Below are positions 20,601 to 30,919 of a stretch of DNA of 64,000 bases, piece after piece. The notes below the pieces were generated by a model. It was not told the origin of the DNA. It did not search any database and saw only the letters and a list, made by a program, of their open reading frames with translations. Location: positions 17,071,675 through 17,135,674 of the forward strand of contig OX419347.1 in NCBI GenBank assembly GCA_948470475.1. Reading direction: 5' to 3'. Position numbers and translations under genes: made by a program. Every line of letters begins with the position of its first letter. The stretch's first letter is position 1. Source of the stretch: Galaxea fascicularis. Taxonomy: Eukaryota > Cnidaria > Anthozoa > Scleractinia > Euphylliidae.

Positions 20601-23600
20601 AAGAAACGGCAGCCATATTGGTGTACCAAAACAAAGAAATGGTGGCCATATTGGTGTACCAAAACAAAGAAATGGTGGCCATATTGGTGTACCAAAACAA
20701 AGAAACGGCAGCCATATTGGTGTACCAAAACAAAGAAATGGTGGCCATATTGGTGTACCAAAACAAAGCAATGGTGGCCATATTGGTGTACCAAAACAAA
20801 GAAATGGTGGCCATGTTGGTGTACCAAAACAAAGAAATGGTGGCCATATTGGTGTACCAAAACAAAGAAATGGTGGCCATATTGGTGTACCAAAACAAAG
20901 AAATGGCAGCCATATTGGTGTACCAAAACAAAGAAATGGCAGCCATATTGGTGTACCAAAACAAAGAAATGCTGGCCATGTTGGTGTACCAAAACAAAGA
21001 AATGGTGGCCATGTTGGTGTACCAAAACAAAGAAATGGTGGCCATGTTGGTGTACCAAAACAAAGAAATGGTGGCCATATTGGTGTACCAAAACAAAGAA
21101 ATGGTGGCCATATTGGTGTACCAAAACAAAGAAATGGTGGGCATGTTGGTGTACCAAAACAAAGAAACGGCAGCCATATTGGTGTACCAAAACAAAGAAA
21201 TGGTGGCCATGTTGGTGTACCAAAACAAAGAAATGGTGGCCATGTTGGTGTACCAAAACAAAGAAATGGTGGCCATGTTGGTGTACCAAAACAAAGAAAT
21301 GGCAGCCATATTGGTGTACCAAAACAAAGAAATGGTGGCCATGTTGGTGTACCAAAACAAAGAAACGGCAGCCATATTGGTGTACCAAAACAAAGAAATG
21401 GTGGCCATGTTGGTGTACCAAAACAAAGAAATGGTGGCCATGTTGGTGTACCAAAACAAAGAAATGGTGGCCATATTGGTGTACCAAAACAAAGAAATGG
21501 TGGCCATGTTGGTGTACCAAAACAAAGAAATGGCAGCCATATTGGTGTACCAAAACAAAGAAATGGTGGCCATGTTGGTGTACCAAAACAAAGAAACGGC
21601 AGCCATATTGGTGTACCAAAACAAAGAAATGGTGGCCATGTTGGTGTACCAAAACAAAGAAATGGTGGCCATGTTGGTGTACCAAAACAAAGAAATGGTG
21701 GCCATATTGGTGTACCAAAACAAAGAAATGGTGGCCATATTGGTGTACCGAAACAAAGAAATGGTGGCCATATTGGTGTACCAAAACAAAGAAATGGTGG
21801 CCATGTTGGTGTACCAAAACAAAGAAACGGCAGCCATATTGGTGTACCAAAACAAAGAAATGGTTGCCATATTGGTGTACCAAAACAAAGAAATGGTTGC
21901 CATATTGGTGTACCAAAACAAAGAAATGGTGGCCATGTTGGTGTACCAAAACAAAGAAATGGTGGCCATATTGGTGTACCAAAACAAAGAAATGGTGGCC
22001 ATGTTGGTGTACCAAAACAAAGAAATGGTGGCCATATTGGTGTACCAAAACAAAGAAATGGTGGCCATATTGGTGTACCAAAACAAAGAAATGGTGGCCA
22101 TATTGGTGTACCAAAACAAAGAAATGGTGGCCATGTTGGTGTACCAAAACAAAGAAACGGCAGCCATATTGGTGTACCAAAACAAAGAAATGGTGGCCAT
22201 ATTGGTGTACCAAAACAAAGAAATGGTGGCCATATTGGTGTACCAAAACAAAGAAACGGCAGCCATATTGGTGTACTGAACTCTATTTTTGCAAATACTG
22301 TACTTTATTTTGTCTCATAAAACCAATATGGCTACTGGTCATGTGAGTGAAAATGATCTATATTGTGAATTATAAATATACTGTTATCATTTTTAGAAAA
22401 CACATTATTTTAAAAGATATGTTTCGTCAATTCTTCTGACATCTTGTTACCCCTTTCCTTTGCGTTTGTCCTCTGAGTCTTGCCACCAAGCTGGATTTAA
22501 TATTTTGAAAGAAGCCTATTAAACTAACCTTTACTTAAACCTACAGTTCAGTCTGACATACAAGTATTATGATTTGAAACCAAAAGTCAGGAATAATGTA
22601 ATAAATCTAGTATAACATACAGTGTATCATACAGAACATCATGGGATATTCAGCAAATATTTTCACAGTTTTACAGTTATAATTTTTATGTAAAAAGATA
22701 CTTGGTAGTTTTCTGTCTTCATTGACAACAACTAGAGCTGTAAATCCTTTCTCCTTTGCTTGAGGTATTATTTTCTTTAAGTCCAAGCCTTTACGCACAC
22801 GGACTTCTGAGTTAGGAATCAGTCTTGAGAGTTCCTCCATGAACTGAACTGTTTTCTAAAGAGACCAAAGCAAAACTGGTGTTATCAATATTATTACGCA
22901 CACATTTTCACACAATTTATGGCATTTTTTAAGTTGTTGTTTTGGAATGAATGAATGTTTTTCAGAATATAAATTAGCATAAAACCACACATATAGAAAA
23001 CAAACAATCAACTCAACATGAATTATCACTACACACATGATGTACAGTTCTCTCTTGTTTTCAAGCAAGGAGTTGCTGGATGGCTTTAAAACCTTTCACC
23101 GGAGGGGCAAGGATACTTTTCAGAACAAATCATTCATTCTTACCACTTTTGATCTGTCACTTGAGGTGATGAGAACTTTTGGAATATCTTCACATCTGAA
23201 GTAAGCAGCTAATTCATCAGTTTCCTCATCATTTATTACCTGTTCAAAATATTATGACAACATTGAAATCTACACCTTGTAAGTACATGTACTCTGCATA
23301 ATATCAGTAATGTGCAATTATAGACGAATCAAATTGTGAGCAAAAACAATTTTAGTTTTGCTGTGGTTTTGCTGTTATGCTTCATTCTTTTCTATTGGTG
23401 TACATTATTATTAGACTGCAAAGGACTGCAAATTTCTACCTAAAGTTGTATGCAGCACTACCTCAGATTGAGTATGAGATTTACAATGTGGACTACATGT
23501 ATTTGCATTCCCCTCTTTCTTACACCTACATGTATTTCCAAAGGGAGTTTTCTCCTTTACTTCCCAATAGTGACCACCAGATCCAAGTTCTCGTCACCAT

Positions 23601-24902
23601 ATTACTAGTTTGTCAAGCATATACTGTATAGGGCATGAGAATGCAGGAAATGATCACCAGGGATAAGTTCAGTTCACACTTATACAAATTCTCCCAACAC
23701 GTAACATATGAAATGTGTGAGAAGGGTTAGGAGAATATACATGTTGATATTGGGAATTGTTAACCCTTTATGTCCCAGAAGTGACCACCATCTAACTTCT
23801 CCTTACCATGTCACTAGTCCTTCAATAATACAGGGCATGAGAATGCAGGAAATGATCACCAGGGGTTAGTTGAGTTCACACTTATACAAATTCTCCCCAC
23901 ATGTAGCATACAAAATAAGTGAGAAGTGTACGTAAGGAGAGTAAACACTGATACTGGGGATTCAAGAGTTTAAGACCAAGCTTCAGTTTCAAACACTATG
24001 AGCAAACACTAGATCACCCCTGATGAAGACACTAGACAGGAGTGTCGAAACGTTGGGTCGTGAATTGTAACTTTTTAGTTACATTCATCAAATTTCAAAC
24101 CAGAGTAGCATCAAACCATGTCTGACTATGAGCAAAATACCAAGCCTACCTCTTCATCTTGTGGCTCTACAATGGTTTCGTCTACAACACGAGTGTTATC
24201 AATGGTTTTAGGAACTTGCTTAGGTGGAGGCTAGCAAGAATAAAAAACAAGATCACCATCAATAACAAACCATTTCTTAGTGAACACACTTAACTTAGTC
24301 AGGGTTGTCACTACGATTTTAAGTACACGGATGAATCTGGGTGGAAGTAGGTGGCTACAGATTATAATTAGCAATGATGAAGCTTACAGATGCGTTTTCC
24401 TGCATTCTGGGGTAAAAGTAGCCAGGGCAAAGAGATTTGTCTGTTGGCGGAAAACTGTCAGATACCAGCTCCTGATGACAACCCCGAAAGTGGGAATCCA
24501 TCCACACATTCACATTCGTGAAATAACGTAAGCTTAAGTTTAAGCTTAATTTAGACACTGGCCGTAACTTGAACTTCTACATTCGCTATGTCTAAGACTT
24601 GTATTAAGTTCAGAATAATCAAAAGCAAACGGACAAGAAACCTTCGGGGAGAGAGCATGAAAATATAACTTAATAATTTTATGTTCTCGAGGGGCTGATC
24701 AACACGTGCTAGTTCTAACATTCAACGACGGCCTAATTCAACTTACCTCATCTTGTCCCTGTGATTCTTCTCGTTTCCTTTTGCGTTTTCTTTCCCTCTT
24801 CTCTTTGGCTTTCCTCAGTTTTTCTTTGCGGTAAAGAGCGCTGCGTCTAATCCTGTTTTTAATTTGAGAAAACTCCACACTTTTGGCCTCCACGTCTGCC
24901 AT
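17606..24902 (-). CDS. RPF1: Ribosome production factor 1 (Brix domain), complete, 8 exons
   Basis: Exons in transcript order: 24902-24747, 24230-24150, 23239-23144, 22855-22702, 19377-19295, 18806-18628, 18219-18093, 17647-17606, giving 305 residues. RPF1 is a nucleolar Brix-domain protein needed for 60S subunit assembly and pre-rRNA processing. Diagnostic blocks are the lysine/arginine-rich N terminus, [124 protein letters not shown] and the terminal [11 protein letters not shown]. Each matches human RPF1 in order with compatible phases. The start is the first ATG (MADVEAK); longer readings upstream begin at GTG. The N terminus is shorter than in human. The gene is head-to-head with the aldo-keto reductase. 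Intron 4 contains a large minisatellite. Confidence 0.93.
17802..17882 (-). repeat. Unexpanded inverted relic of the 33-bp array element
   Basis: Read on the minus strand this shows CCAGTAGAGCG, TTTCACATGGCG, GGCGACCATGTTGGTG, a CCAAAACAAAGGAACG-like unit and then GGCGGCCACATTGGTGTACC. That is the left flank plus about 1.5 units of the array at 19.9-22.3 kb. It lies in the last intron of RPF1, opposite in orientation to the array. Confidence 0.8.
18970..19185 (+). mobile_element. SINE with deleted head centre
   Basis: It begins with GTGTGGCGCAGTGGCGAGA, then skips to TTTGTTGGTTCTCTACTCTG and continues with TTTTCCCCTCTCC, GATGCAGGACCTCCCTG and TTCCTGGGTAAACATCATG. The same blocks in the same order occur at 50724-50985. 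Confidence 0.75.
19691..19871. repeat. Near-perfect ~70-bp inverted repeat
   Basis: The left arm (19691-19763) starts ACACCTTTTTCCAAAATGG and ends near GATGCCTCG. The right arm (19798-19871) is its reverse complement, starting near AAGGCATCAAGG and ending CCATTTTGGAAAAAGGTGT. Only a base or two near the loop differ. The loop is about 35 bases. It sits just left of the 33-bp array in RPF1 intron 4. Confidence 0.9.
19914..22355. mobile_element. TIR element whose interior expanded into the 33-bp array
   Basis: Left flank: GCGTTTTCACATGACATCAT then GGCAGCCATGTTGGTG. The reverse complement of 22321-22355 reads CATTTTCACTCACATGACC then AGTAGCCATATTGGTT. The flanks therefore form imperfect terminal inverted repeats around the array. 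The short relic at 17802-17882 carries the same left flank with only ~1.5 units. Confidence 0.6.
19948..22275. repeat. 33-bp minisatellite, about 70 copies, in RPF1 intron 4
   Basis: The unit consists of GGTGTACCAAAACAAAGAAA followed by YGGYRGCCATRTT. Variation is concentrated at a few positions: ACGGCAGCC versus ATGGTGGCC, and ATATT versus ATGTT. Because 33 is divisible by 3 and the unit lacks stops in several frames, ORFs of 770-840 codons open on both strands; these are not evidence of protein. The two variant types alternate at the left end. A seven-unit block is repeated in tandem within about 21.28-21.75 kb. Confidence 0.95.
23553..23968. repeat. Two tandem ~200-bp repeat copies in RPF1 intron 2
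   Basis: Copies at 23553-23757 and 23762-23968 share GTGACCACCA, CATGAGAATGCAGGAAATGA, TCACACTTATACAAATTCTC and a GGGATT-type end. A diverged relative beginning TTAACCCTTTGAATCCC lies at about 41932-42070 in the RAVER-like gene. The function is unknown and there is no coding capacity. Confidence 0.75.
24016..24058 (+). ncRNA. Minimal hammerhead-ribozyme-like motif
   Basis: Stem I: ACCC (24016-24019) pairs with GGGT (24055-24058). The core CTGATGA is at 24020-24026. Stem II: GACACT (24028-24033) pairs perfectly with AGTGTC (24041-24046) around a 7-nt loop. GAAA is at 24047-24050, followed by CGTT, giving a tiny ACGT stem III and T24054 as the putative cleavage-site base. An extra A (24027) between core and stem II departs from the canonical motif. 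Minimal type I hammerheads of this form are known in Penelope-like retroelement repeats. Activity is not shown. The motif is on the strand opposite to RPF1, in its second intron. Confidence 0.5.
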
Positions 24903-25319
24903 CTTTGTTAGATCCAGTCCTCCTCCTCCGAGTTGAACTGCGTAAAACTCTCGCTGGACTGGTCGGGACTTCACAACACTTAAAAGGTCTTTATACCCAA
25001 CAACATTTTTCCAGTTTTTTATTCAACGGCAGGAAGACCTAGAATAAGTAAATAACAAGGCAAGGAAGGCAATTCTCGCGGCGAGAAACAACGTTTTCTT
25101 TAGTGCGTGACTGACGCAGTCGGTTTATATCGCGCATTCGTGCGTCAAAGGAGTGCTGCGTGACAAGTTTTGCCCCGACGTGCAGCTGATGTAACCAAGC
25201 CTCTTTGTTCGAATCACATCACCACAACTCCGTTTCCTGGATTTCCTTCTCCTTGACCGGTGTTTTGTGAAGGCTTTTGTGGACTAAAATCAGAGTTGTA
25301 ATTTATACATTCAGTGAAA
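24903..25319. promoter_or_regulatory. Bidirectional promoter region between RPF1 and the aldo-keto reductase
   Basis: The two start codons face away from each other across 417 bases. The stretch holds both 5' UTRs and presumably both core promoters. It contains CpG-bearing segments (CTCGCGGCGAGAAAC, TCGCGCATTCGTGCG), which stand out in AT-rich DNA. I see no convincing TATA box for either gene. Confidence 0.55.
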
Positions 25320-28300
25320 ATGGAAACCATCAAGCTAATGAACGGAAAAACAATCCCATCTGTCGGCCTTGGAACGTGGAAGAGTCGACCTGGACAAGTC
25401 GGCGAAGCCGTGACAGTGGCAATTAAGGCAGGGTACAGGCACATTGACTGTGCAGCCATTTATGGCAACGAAAAAGAAATAGGAGAAGCACTCAAGTCAT
25501 GTCTTGGAACTACGGTAACATTAAAACTTTAATTTGGTGTGTTGGATTCGGCTGGAGGTAAAGCTCGACAACTTACTGTCCCACACCCGATCTACGTACA
25601 GGGGTACACTATAAGTCTTATAAAAGGGCGATGCGGGATTGTTCTTAACTTATCCAATGTTTTCAGTGACAGTGAAGCATATCCTGATGTTGTTGTGAGT
25701 TAAATAACAGCTATCAGATATTTTTCCTCGGGCTAACCAACAGTTTTGATAAATTACAAATGCATTATATCATTGGCGGTTATGAGAAGTCGACACTCGA
25801 TCACAGTGCAAAAACTATGAGACGTTTACCAGTGTTATTCTCCTAATTACAAAGCTTTTATTTATTTTAGAAAACAAACAAGCACTGTACTGTTGGATGG
25901 GTTGTTCCAAAATACCACATAATTGAAGTTTCTGGTGCATTTGACTTCCACCCCTGGGAAATTACAAATGGCTTCATACTTTCTATTAAATTGTCTTTTA
26001 GGACCCTCCCTTTCTTTAAAATTTTGTGTTACCTTGAACGGCAGGTGTACTTGAGATAAATTGTTCAAAACCACACCCAAATGTCTGTTAGGATGCACAT
26101 GCTAATAAGTAAATTTGTTCAGATATGATTCCCTTTGAAATCACACCTAATCTTGTGGAGGCACAGCAGTGTTGTACATGGTTACTTTGTCAGACTCCTC
26201 ACTTTGCCTTTGAACAGAAGGGTGCAAGGATGGTTGTTAAAAACTGATCTGCCCGTCATGTTTTGTGTTTCTCAGACAGGAGGCTTAATTGTTCATACTT
26301 ACAGTTTTAACTATTAAAGTGAACACCAGGAAACTTTTGTGGAAACCTGGCAAAAAAATTAATGTTTTTTGTGAAGCTGACGTTAATATTATTTTACCCT
26401 AGCTATTAGGGAGGAAGACCCTGTCATCCCTTAAATGACCAGCACCATTTTCCGATTATGCACTGTCCCTATTAATTTTCATGATTGACCCCTCGTTCTA
26501 AACATTATTGTAGCAAGTATACCCTTTCCATACATGTAAAGCTCTTGAGGCCCAGAAGTCCCAATTCCTGTAATTTCATCATCTGCATGTACTGGTTAAG
26601 TTAACCAACCCATGTACAGATGTACCTATTCTCCTTTATACCAACCAACCAAGCTACCTACCCACAGTATCTATAATATACCACTCTACCTAGTATCTGA
26701 AGTGTGTAAACTCACTACCTGCATACACATATATTTACCCACCTGCAACTGTACAGAGATACCTACATACACTACGTAATATATCTACTTACAGGGCTCA
26801 TCTTTATCTTACAGGTTAACAGGGAAGATCTGTTTATTACTTCCAAACTGTGGAACACCAAACACAAGCCTTCAGATGTGCGTCCTGCATTGATGCAGAC
26901 GCTTCAGGACTTAGGCCTAGATTACCTGGATTTGTATCTCATTCACTGGCCATTGTCATTCAAAGATGGTGATGAGCGTTTTCCTAAAGATGAAGAAGGA
27001 AATATGATTTATGCTTATCATCATCCATGTGACACCTGGAAGGCCATGGAAGACCTTGTAGATGAAGGTCTTGTCAGAGCAATTGGTAAAAAATTATACT
27101 TACACATGGTTTAGCAATCTGTCATTGTGCCAGAGAACATTTTGGCCATGTCAGACCTCTTAAGTTAAATTAAAACAACTTTCTTTTCTGAGAAGTGAAT
27201 CATTTGCATTCCTTTGTGAGAATGGACAAGAAAATCAATGTTTTGCTTGAAGAAAACTGGAGGTGATTAAATTGTCGTTATTACTGTTTACCAGCATTTA
27301 TCATCATGGTAATTGTTAGGAGAAATTGTTTAACAATCAAGATCTTTGGTGGTCATTTTCAAACTCTCATTACTGTGGAATTGATCAGGAGAATTGGTCT
27401 TTGTTAGGGCTATAGTTGTAAAAAGGGTGACTTCTATAATGTTCCCTGTAGTGCATCAAAAGATAATTAAGCTACAGTCGAACCTCGATTATCCGGACCT
27501 CGATTATCTGGACTATTCGATTATCCGGACTTTTTTCTCTGGTTCCAATTTTTTCATGAATATTAATTAGTTGTGATCTTGAAAACTCAAAGTCGCCAAA
27601 AGCCCAATAATCCTTTCAAAAGACTGTTGAAACAGCGTGGTATCCTGTGCGCTTTTCAAAATTCGCAAGTGCAATGAGACAAAGAAATATTATAATGCGT
27701 TCAGCTGATATATACATACAGGCTGTGTAGATTTCACAATTAAAATGATATTTTCTTTGCTGTATACCTTTTGTTTACATGTCTATCTCATTAATATTCA
27801 TATTTTCGATTATCCGGACTCTCGATTATCCGGACTATTTACCGAGGTCCCGATGAGTCCGGATAATCGAGGTTTGACTGTACTGAGTGATTACTAAAAT
27901 TTGGAATTCTTTGTCTTAGGTTTGTCAAATTTTAACAGTCAGCAAGTAGATGAAATAACAGCTAAGTCTAGAATAAAGCCTGCAGTTCTGCAGGTTGAGT
28001 GCCATCCATATCTGAACCAAGCAGAGCTTATAGAGCATTGTAAGAAGAGCAAAATTGTAGGTGAGGTGACCTTCAGCCTTGCCATCATGTTATGGTTTAG
28101 ATGGTAGGCAATTTGTGGGATTCCTTTTAAGTGGTGAATGTGCATAGTGCAGGAACAAGTTTTCGTGATGGGGCAGAAAGCATTGAACAGCTAGCTAACC
28201 AGAACCATACCTGCAAATCGATATCAAATCATGTGATGTTTGGAAGAGACAAAAATGAAGCCGGGTGAGAGTGTACCAATCAAACAGTCCATGTAATCCT

Positions 28301-30919
28301 CAATTAACAACATGAAGCAGGTTCAGAAGTGTTCTACAGGAGACAGTACAGTGGCTATAACAGACATTTATATATTTTGTTTGCCACCATGCCACAAATT
28401 TATGCATTGTTTACAAATCGGAAAATTATTCTCAAGTGAGACCAGGTAAACAAATTGCACCGTTCTTTAGCAAGACATGTATGCATATATATATGCATAT
28501 GCATATGAGTTTTTAGTGTGTCTACTCAATGTGTTAATTATTTTTAAGCTTGAGCTGAGAAAAATCTGGGCTATTATTTCAAGGAAAGGAACTTGTGGGT
28601 TTTAATTTGACATCAGAATGTAATAGCTGGCAGGACATTATGGTACAGTAGCACTGTGGCCATTTCAATCAGAAACTGACATTTTCTTTATACTCTATTT
28701 TCTCAGTCACTGCATACAGCCCTCTTGGTTCACCTGATCGTCCCTGGGCAAAGCCTGGAGAACCGTCGCTGATGGAAGATCCCAAAATGTTGGAAATCTG
28801 TAAAAAATATGACAAGTCACCTGCACAGGTCTGCATCAGATTCCAAGTACAAAGGGGTCTTTCTGTCATACCCAAGAGTGTGACGCCTGCTCGCATTCAA
28901 AGCAACATTGATGTAAGTTTGTTATACACAATTAACAAGTGTTTGTATACTAAACATTTACTCTGTGATTTGACGGCATGGAATCACAAATTCAAAAACT
29001 GAATGAACTGAAGTGTTGCACGACCATTTGAACAAAAGAAACCAACCATGCATCATATCCTTTTTTCTGTCTGTTTCTTATAAGCTTTTTTGGAAAGGTT
29101 GTACAGTAATTTATTGAACGAAGACCACAAAATCAGTGCAGACCTATGTTTTGGACATGATTATCTGTAGGCCAAAGCAGAGTGAATTTAGAGAAAAGTG
29201 GATTTCAAGGCCAATTAATTGTCACCCTTTTACACTGAACCCTAAATTAGTTATTATTAAGCAATGGTTTTCACGGTTTTGAATACAGGTGTTTGATTTT
29301 GAACTGTCAGCTGAAGATATGAAGGTGATTGAATCATTCAACATTCCCTTCCGAGTTTGTGTTCCTATGATAGAGGTGAGTCAAGAGCCAGTTATGATGA
29401 ACTGCTTTCTGGCAGATCCTACCCAAGAGGCCTTCCAAGGGGTGGTGTGGTGTTGCTTTGTTATTTTTTTACGACTCTGTCTGTTGCCTGTTTAGTTAGG
29501 GACAAATGGCACTGTTTCAAAGGAAAGAAAGGGAATTTAAAAATGAATTGCCCCTGCTGCAAACTGTCACACTTCATCTGCTAATTTGTTGGTTGTCAGT
29601 GCTCTGGGAGAGGATTGTTGCCCATTTTCAGAGCCATGTCACTCGTCACTTCTACCCCTTCGAAGACCTTACCCACAGGCTTCAGATTTTCTTTGCCTGT
29701 TTTGTTCATGTTTGATCTTGGGCTCAAGCATTAGCTTTGCCATGCTGATGAGGCCTAACAATGCTGAAAAATGCTGTCAGAGGCTGCTATGACTGGGGAG
29801 CAGGGAGGGCACAGTGGTAAGAGCACTTGCCTCCCCCAAGGGTAACCCGGGTTTCATTGTCGGGCTTGTGGGTTGCATTTATTGTTGGTTCCCCCCCCCC
29901 CACCCCACTCTGCTCTGAGTGTTTGTGCTCAGAATACTCTGATTCAGTTCCCCTCTCCTCAAAAGCCAACTTTCGAAATTCCTATTCAATCTGAATGAGG
30001 GCACTCTAATTGACTTTGTGATAGCTTTCTGGTGTTAGTCCCTCTCTATTACTCGGGCTCACGTGGCCATAGTGCTCTTTAAATGGCTTTCATGTCACCT
30101 AGACACATTAACTTCTGAGGTATTTCTTCCTTGATACAGTTGCATGAATGTTTTAAGGCAAAATATTTGTCATAGCTAAATGTTTGACCCAAAGGGGCTA
30201 ATGTGGACCTATTCTAATTATCCAAATTAAACATAACTGTAGTAAAAGACCTTAAAGTGCACCTAACCGCAAAATATTTTTTTCACTTAAATACATCTTT
30301 GCACCTGTTCGAAACACATTGAGCCATTTTGCGCCTTTTTAAACCAAATCTTGACTATTTGTAGGCTATAAAAGTTACGAGTCATCTGTCCCACGACCGA
30401 GCTAGTAAGGGGCATGGGTCTATTCCTTACATGACGTCACAAACTGACTTGCATGGCATTAAGTCTTTGTAAAAATGCATGCAAAGCAGTTTGTGACGTC
30501 ATGTAAGGAATAGACCCATGCTCTTTCAAGCTCAGTTGTGGGACAGATGATGGCTAGATTTCGTAACTTTTACAGCCTATAAAAAGTCAATATTTGATTG
30601 AAATAGGCGCAAAACGGCGCAATATGTTCCAGACAGGTGCAAATATTTATTTAAGCGAAAAAAATATTTTGGGGTTAGGTGCACTTTAACTGGCAGAAGA
30701 CAGGCCGGGTGGCTATTTCACAGCGCAGTAGAGGAGTTCATCTCGAAACCCCTGAGAAACGACTCCCAACTACTGATTGTTGAACTGTTTAGCCAGCTAC
30801 TGGGCATAGATACAGCTGTAGTGACCCGTGAATTATTTTATCCTGTTTTATAGGTTAAAGGAGAGAAGGTCCCAAGAGATGCTGGTCATCCTCATTATCC
30901 ATTTAACATTCCATACTGA
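25320..30919 (+). CDS. AKR1A1: Aldo-keto reductase, AKR1A1-like, complete, 6 exons
   Basis: Exons 25320-25514, 26815-27085, 27920-28060, 28707-28912, 29289-29375 and 30854-30919 encode 321 residues, close to the usual ~325. Family members are cytosolic NADPH-dependent reductases of aldehydes and ketones on a TIM-barrel fold. The catalytic tetrad is visible: Asp43 and Tyr48 ([14 protein letters not shown]), Lys76 ([10 protein letters not shown]) and His109 (DLYLIHWP). Other family signatures are [34 protein letters not shown] and the cofactor-binding [11 protein letters not shown]. The C terminus ([15 protein letters not shown]) resembles human AKR1A1. The start is the first ATG of the [13 protein letters not shown] block; all phases agree. 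A related AKR1 subclass is possible, so the symbol is by resemblance. Confidence 0.9.
27475..27880. mobile_element. Pogo/Tigger-like non-autonomous DNA element
   Basis: The ends are CAGTCGAACCTCGATTATCC and its near reverse complement GATAATCGAGGTTTGACTG, with TA on both sides as expected for Tc1/mariner-superfamily insertion. Sub-terminal GATTATCCGGACT motifs are repeated several times near both ends. The ~400-bp interior has no transposase. It lies in the second intron of the reductase gene. Confidence 0.85.
29797..30010 (+). mobile_element. tRNA-derived SINE
   Basis: The tRNA-like head includes GGGCACAGTGGTAAGAGCAC and TTGCCTCCC, with a degenerate B box. The body follows with TTTATTGTTGGTTC, CTCTGCTCTGAG and TTCCCCTCTCCTCAAAAGCC. 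It contains a C homopolymer. It is related to the copies at 18970 and 50724 and lies in the last intron of the reductase gene. Confidence 0.75.
30252..30689. mobile_element. Long palindromic MITE ending in TTAA, copy 2
   Basis: The ends TTAAAGTGCACCTAACC and GGGTTAGGTGCACTTTAA are inverted. Pairing continues with few mismatches through GCACCTGTTCGAA, CCCATG and TTCCTTACATGACGTCACAAA to a short central loop, so almost all of the 438 bases form one hairpin. The centre carries TGACGTCA on both arms. It belongs to the same family as 12416-12785. Confidence 0.9.

Noticed and set aside
19948..22275. CRISPR-array appearance (regular 33-bp periodicity)
   Set aside because: The units are contiguous without unique spacers and the genome is eukaryotic. 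It is a minisatellite.
19744..22346. ORFs of 770-840 codons on both strands, such as repeats of [11 protein letters not shown]
   Set aside because: They arise from one 33-bp unit lacking stops in several frames. The array lies in an RPF1 intron and no start, splice or codon evidence favours a protein.
24903..24974. Longer RPF1 N terminus
   Set aside because: The longer frame opens with GTG, not ATG. The first ATG at 24902 is preferred.
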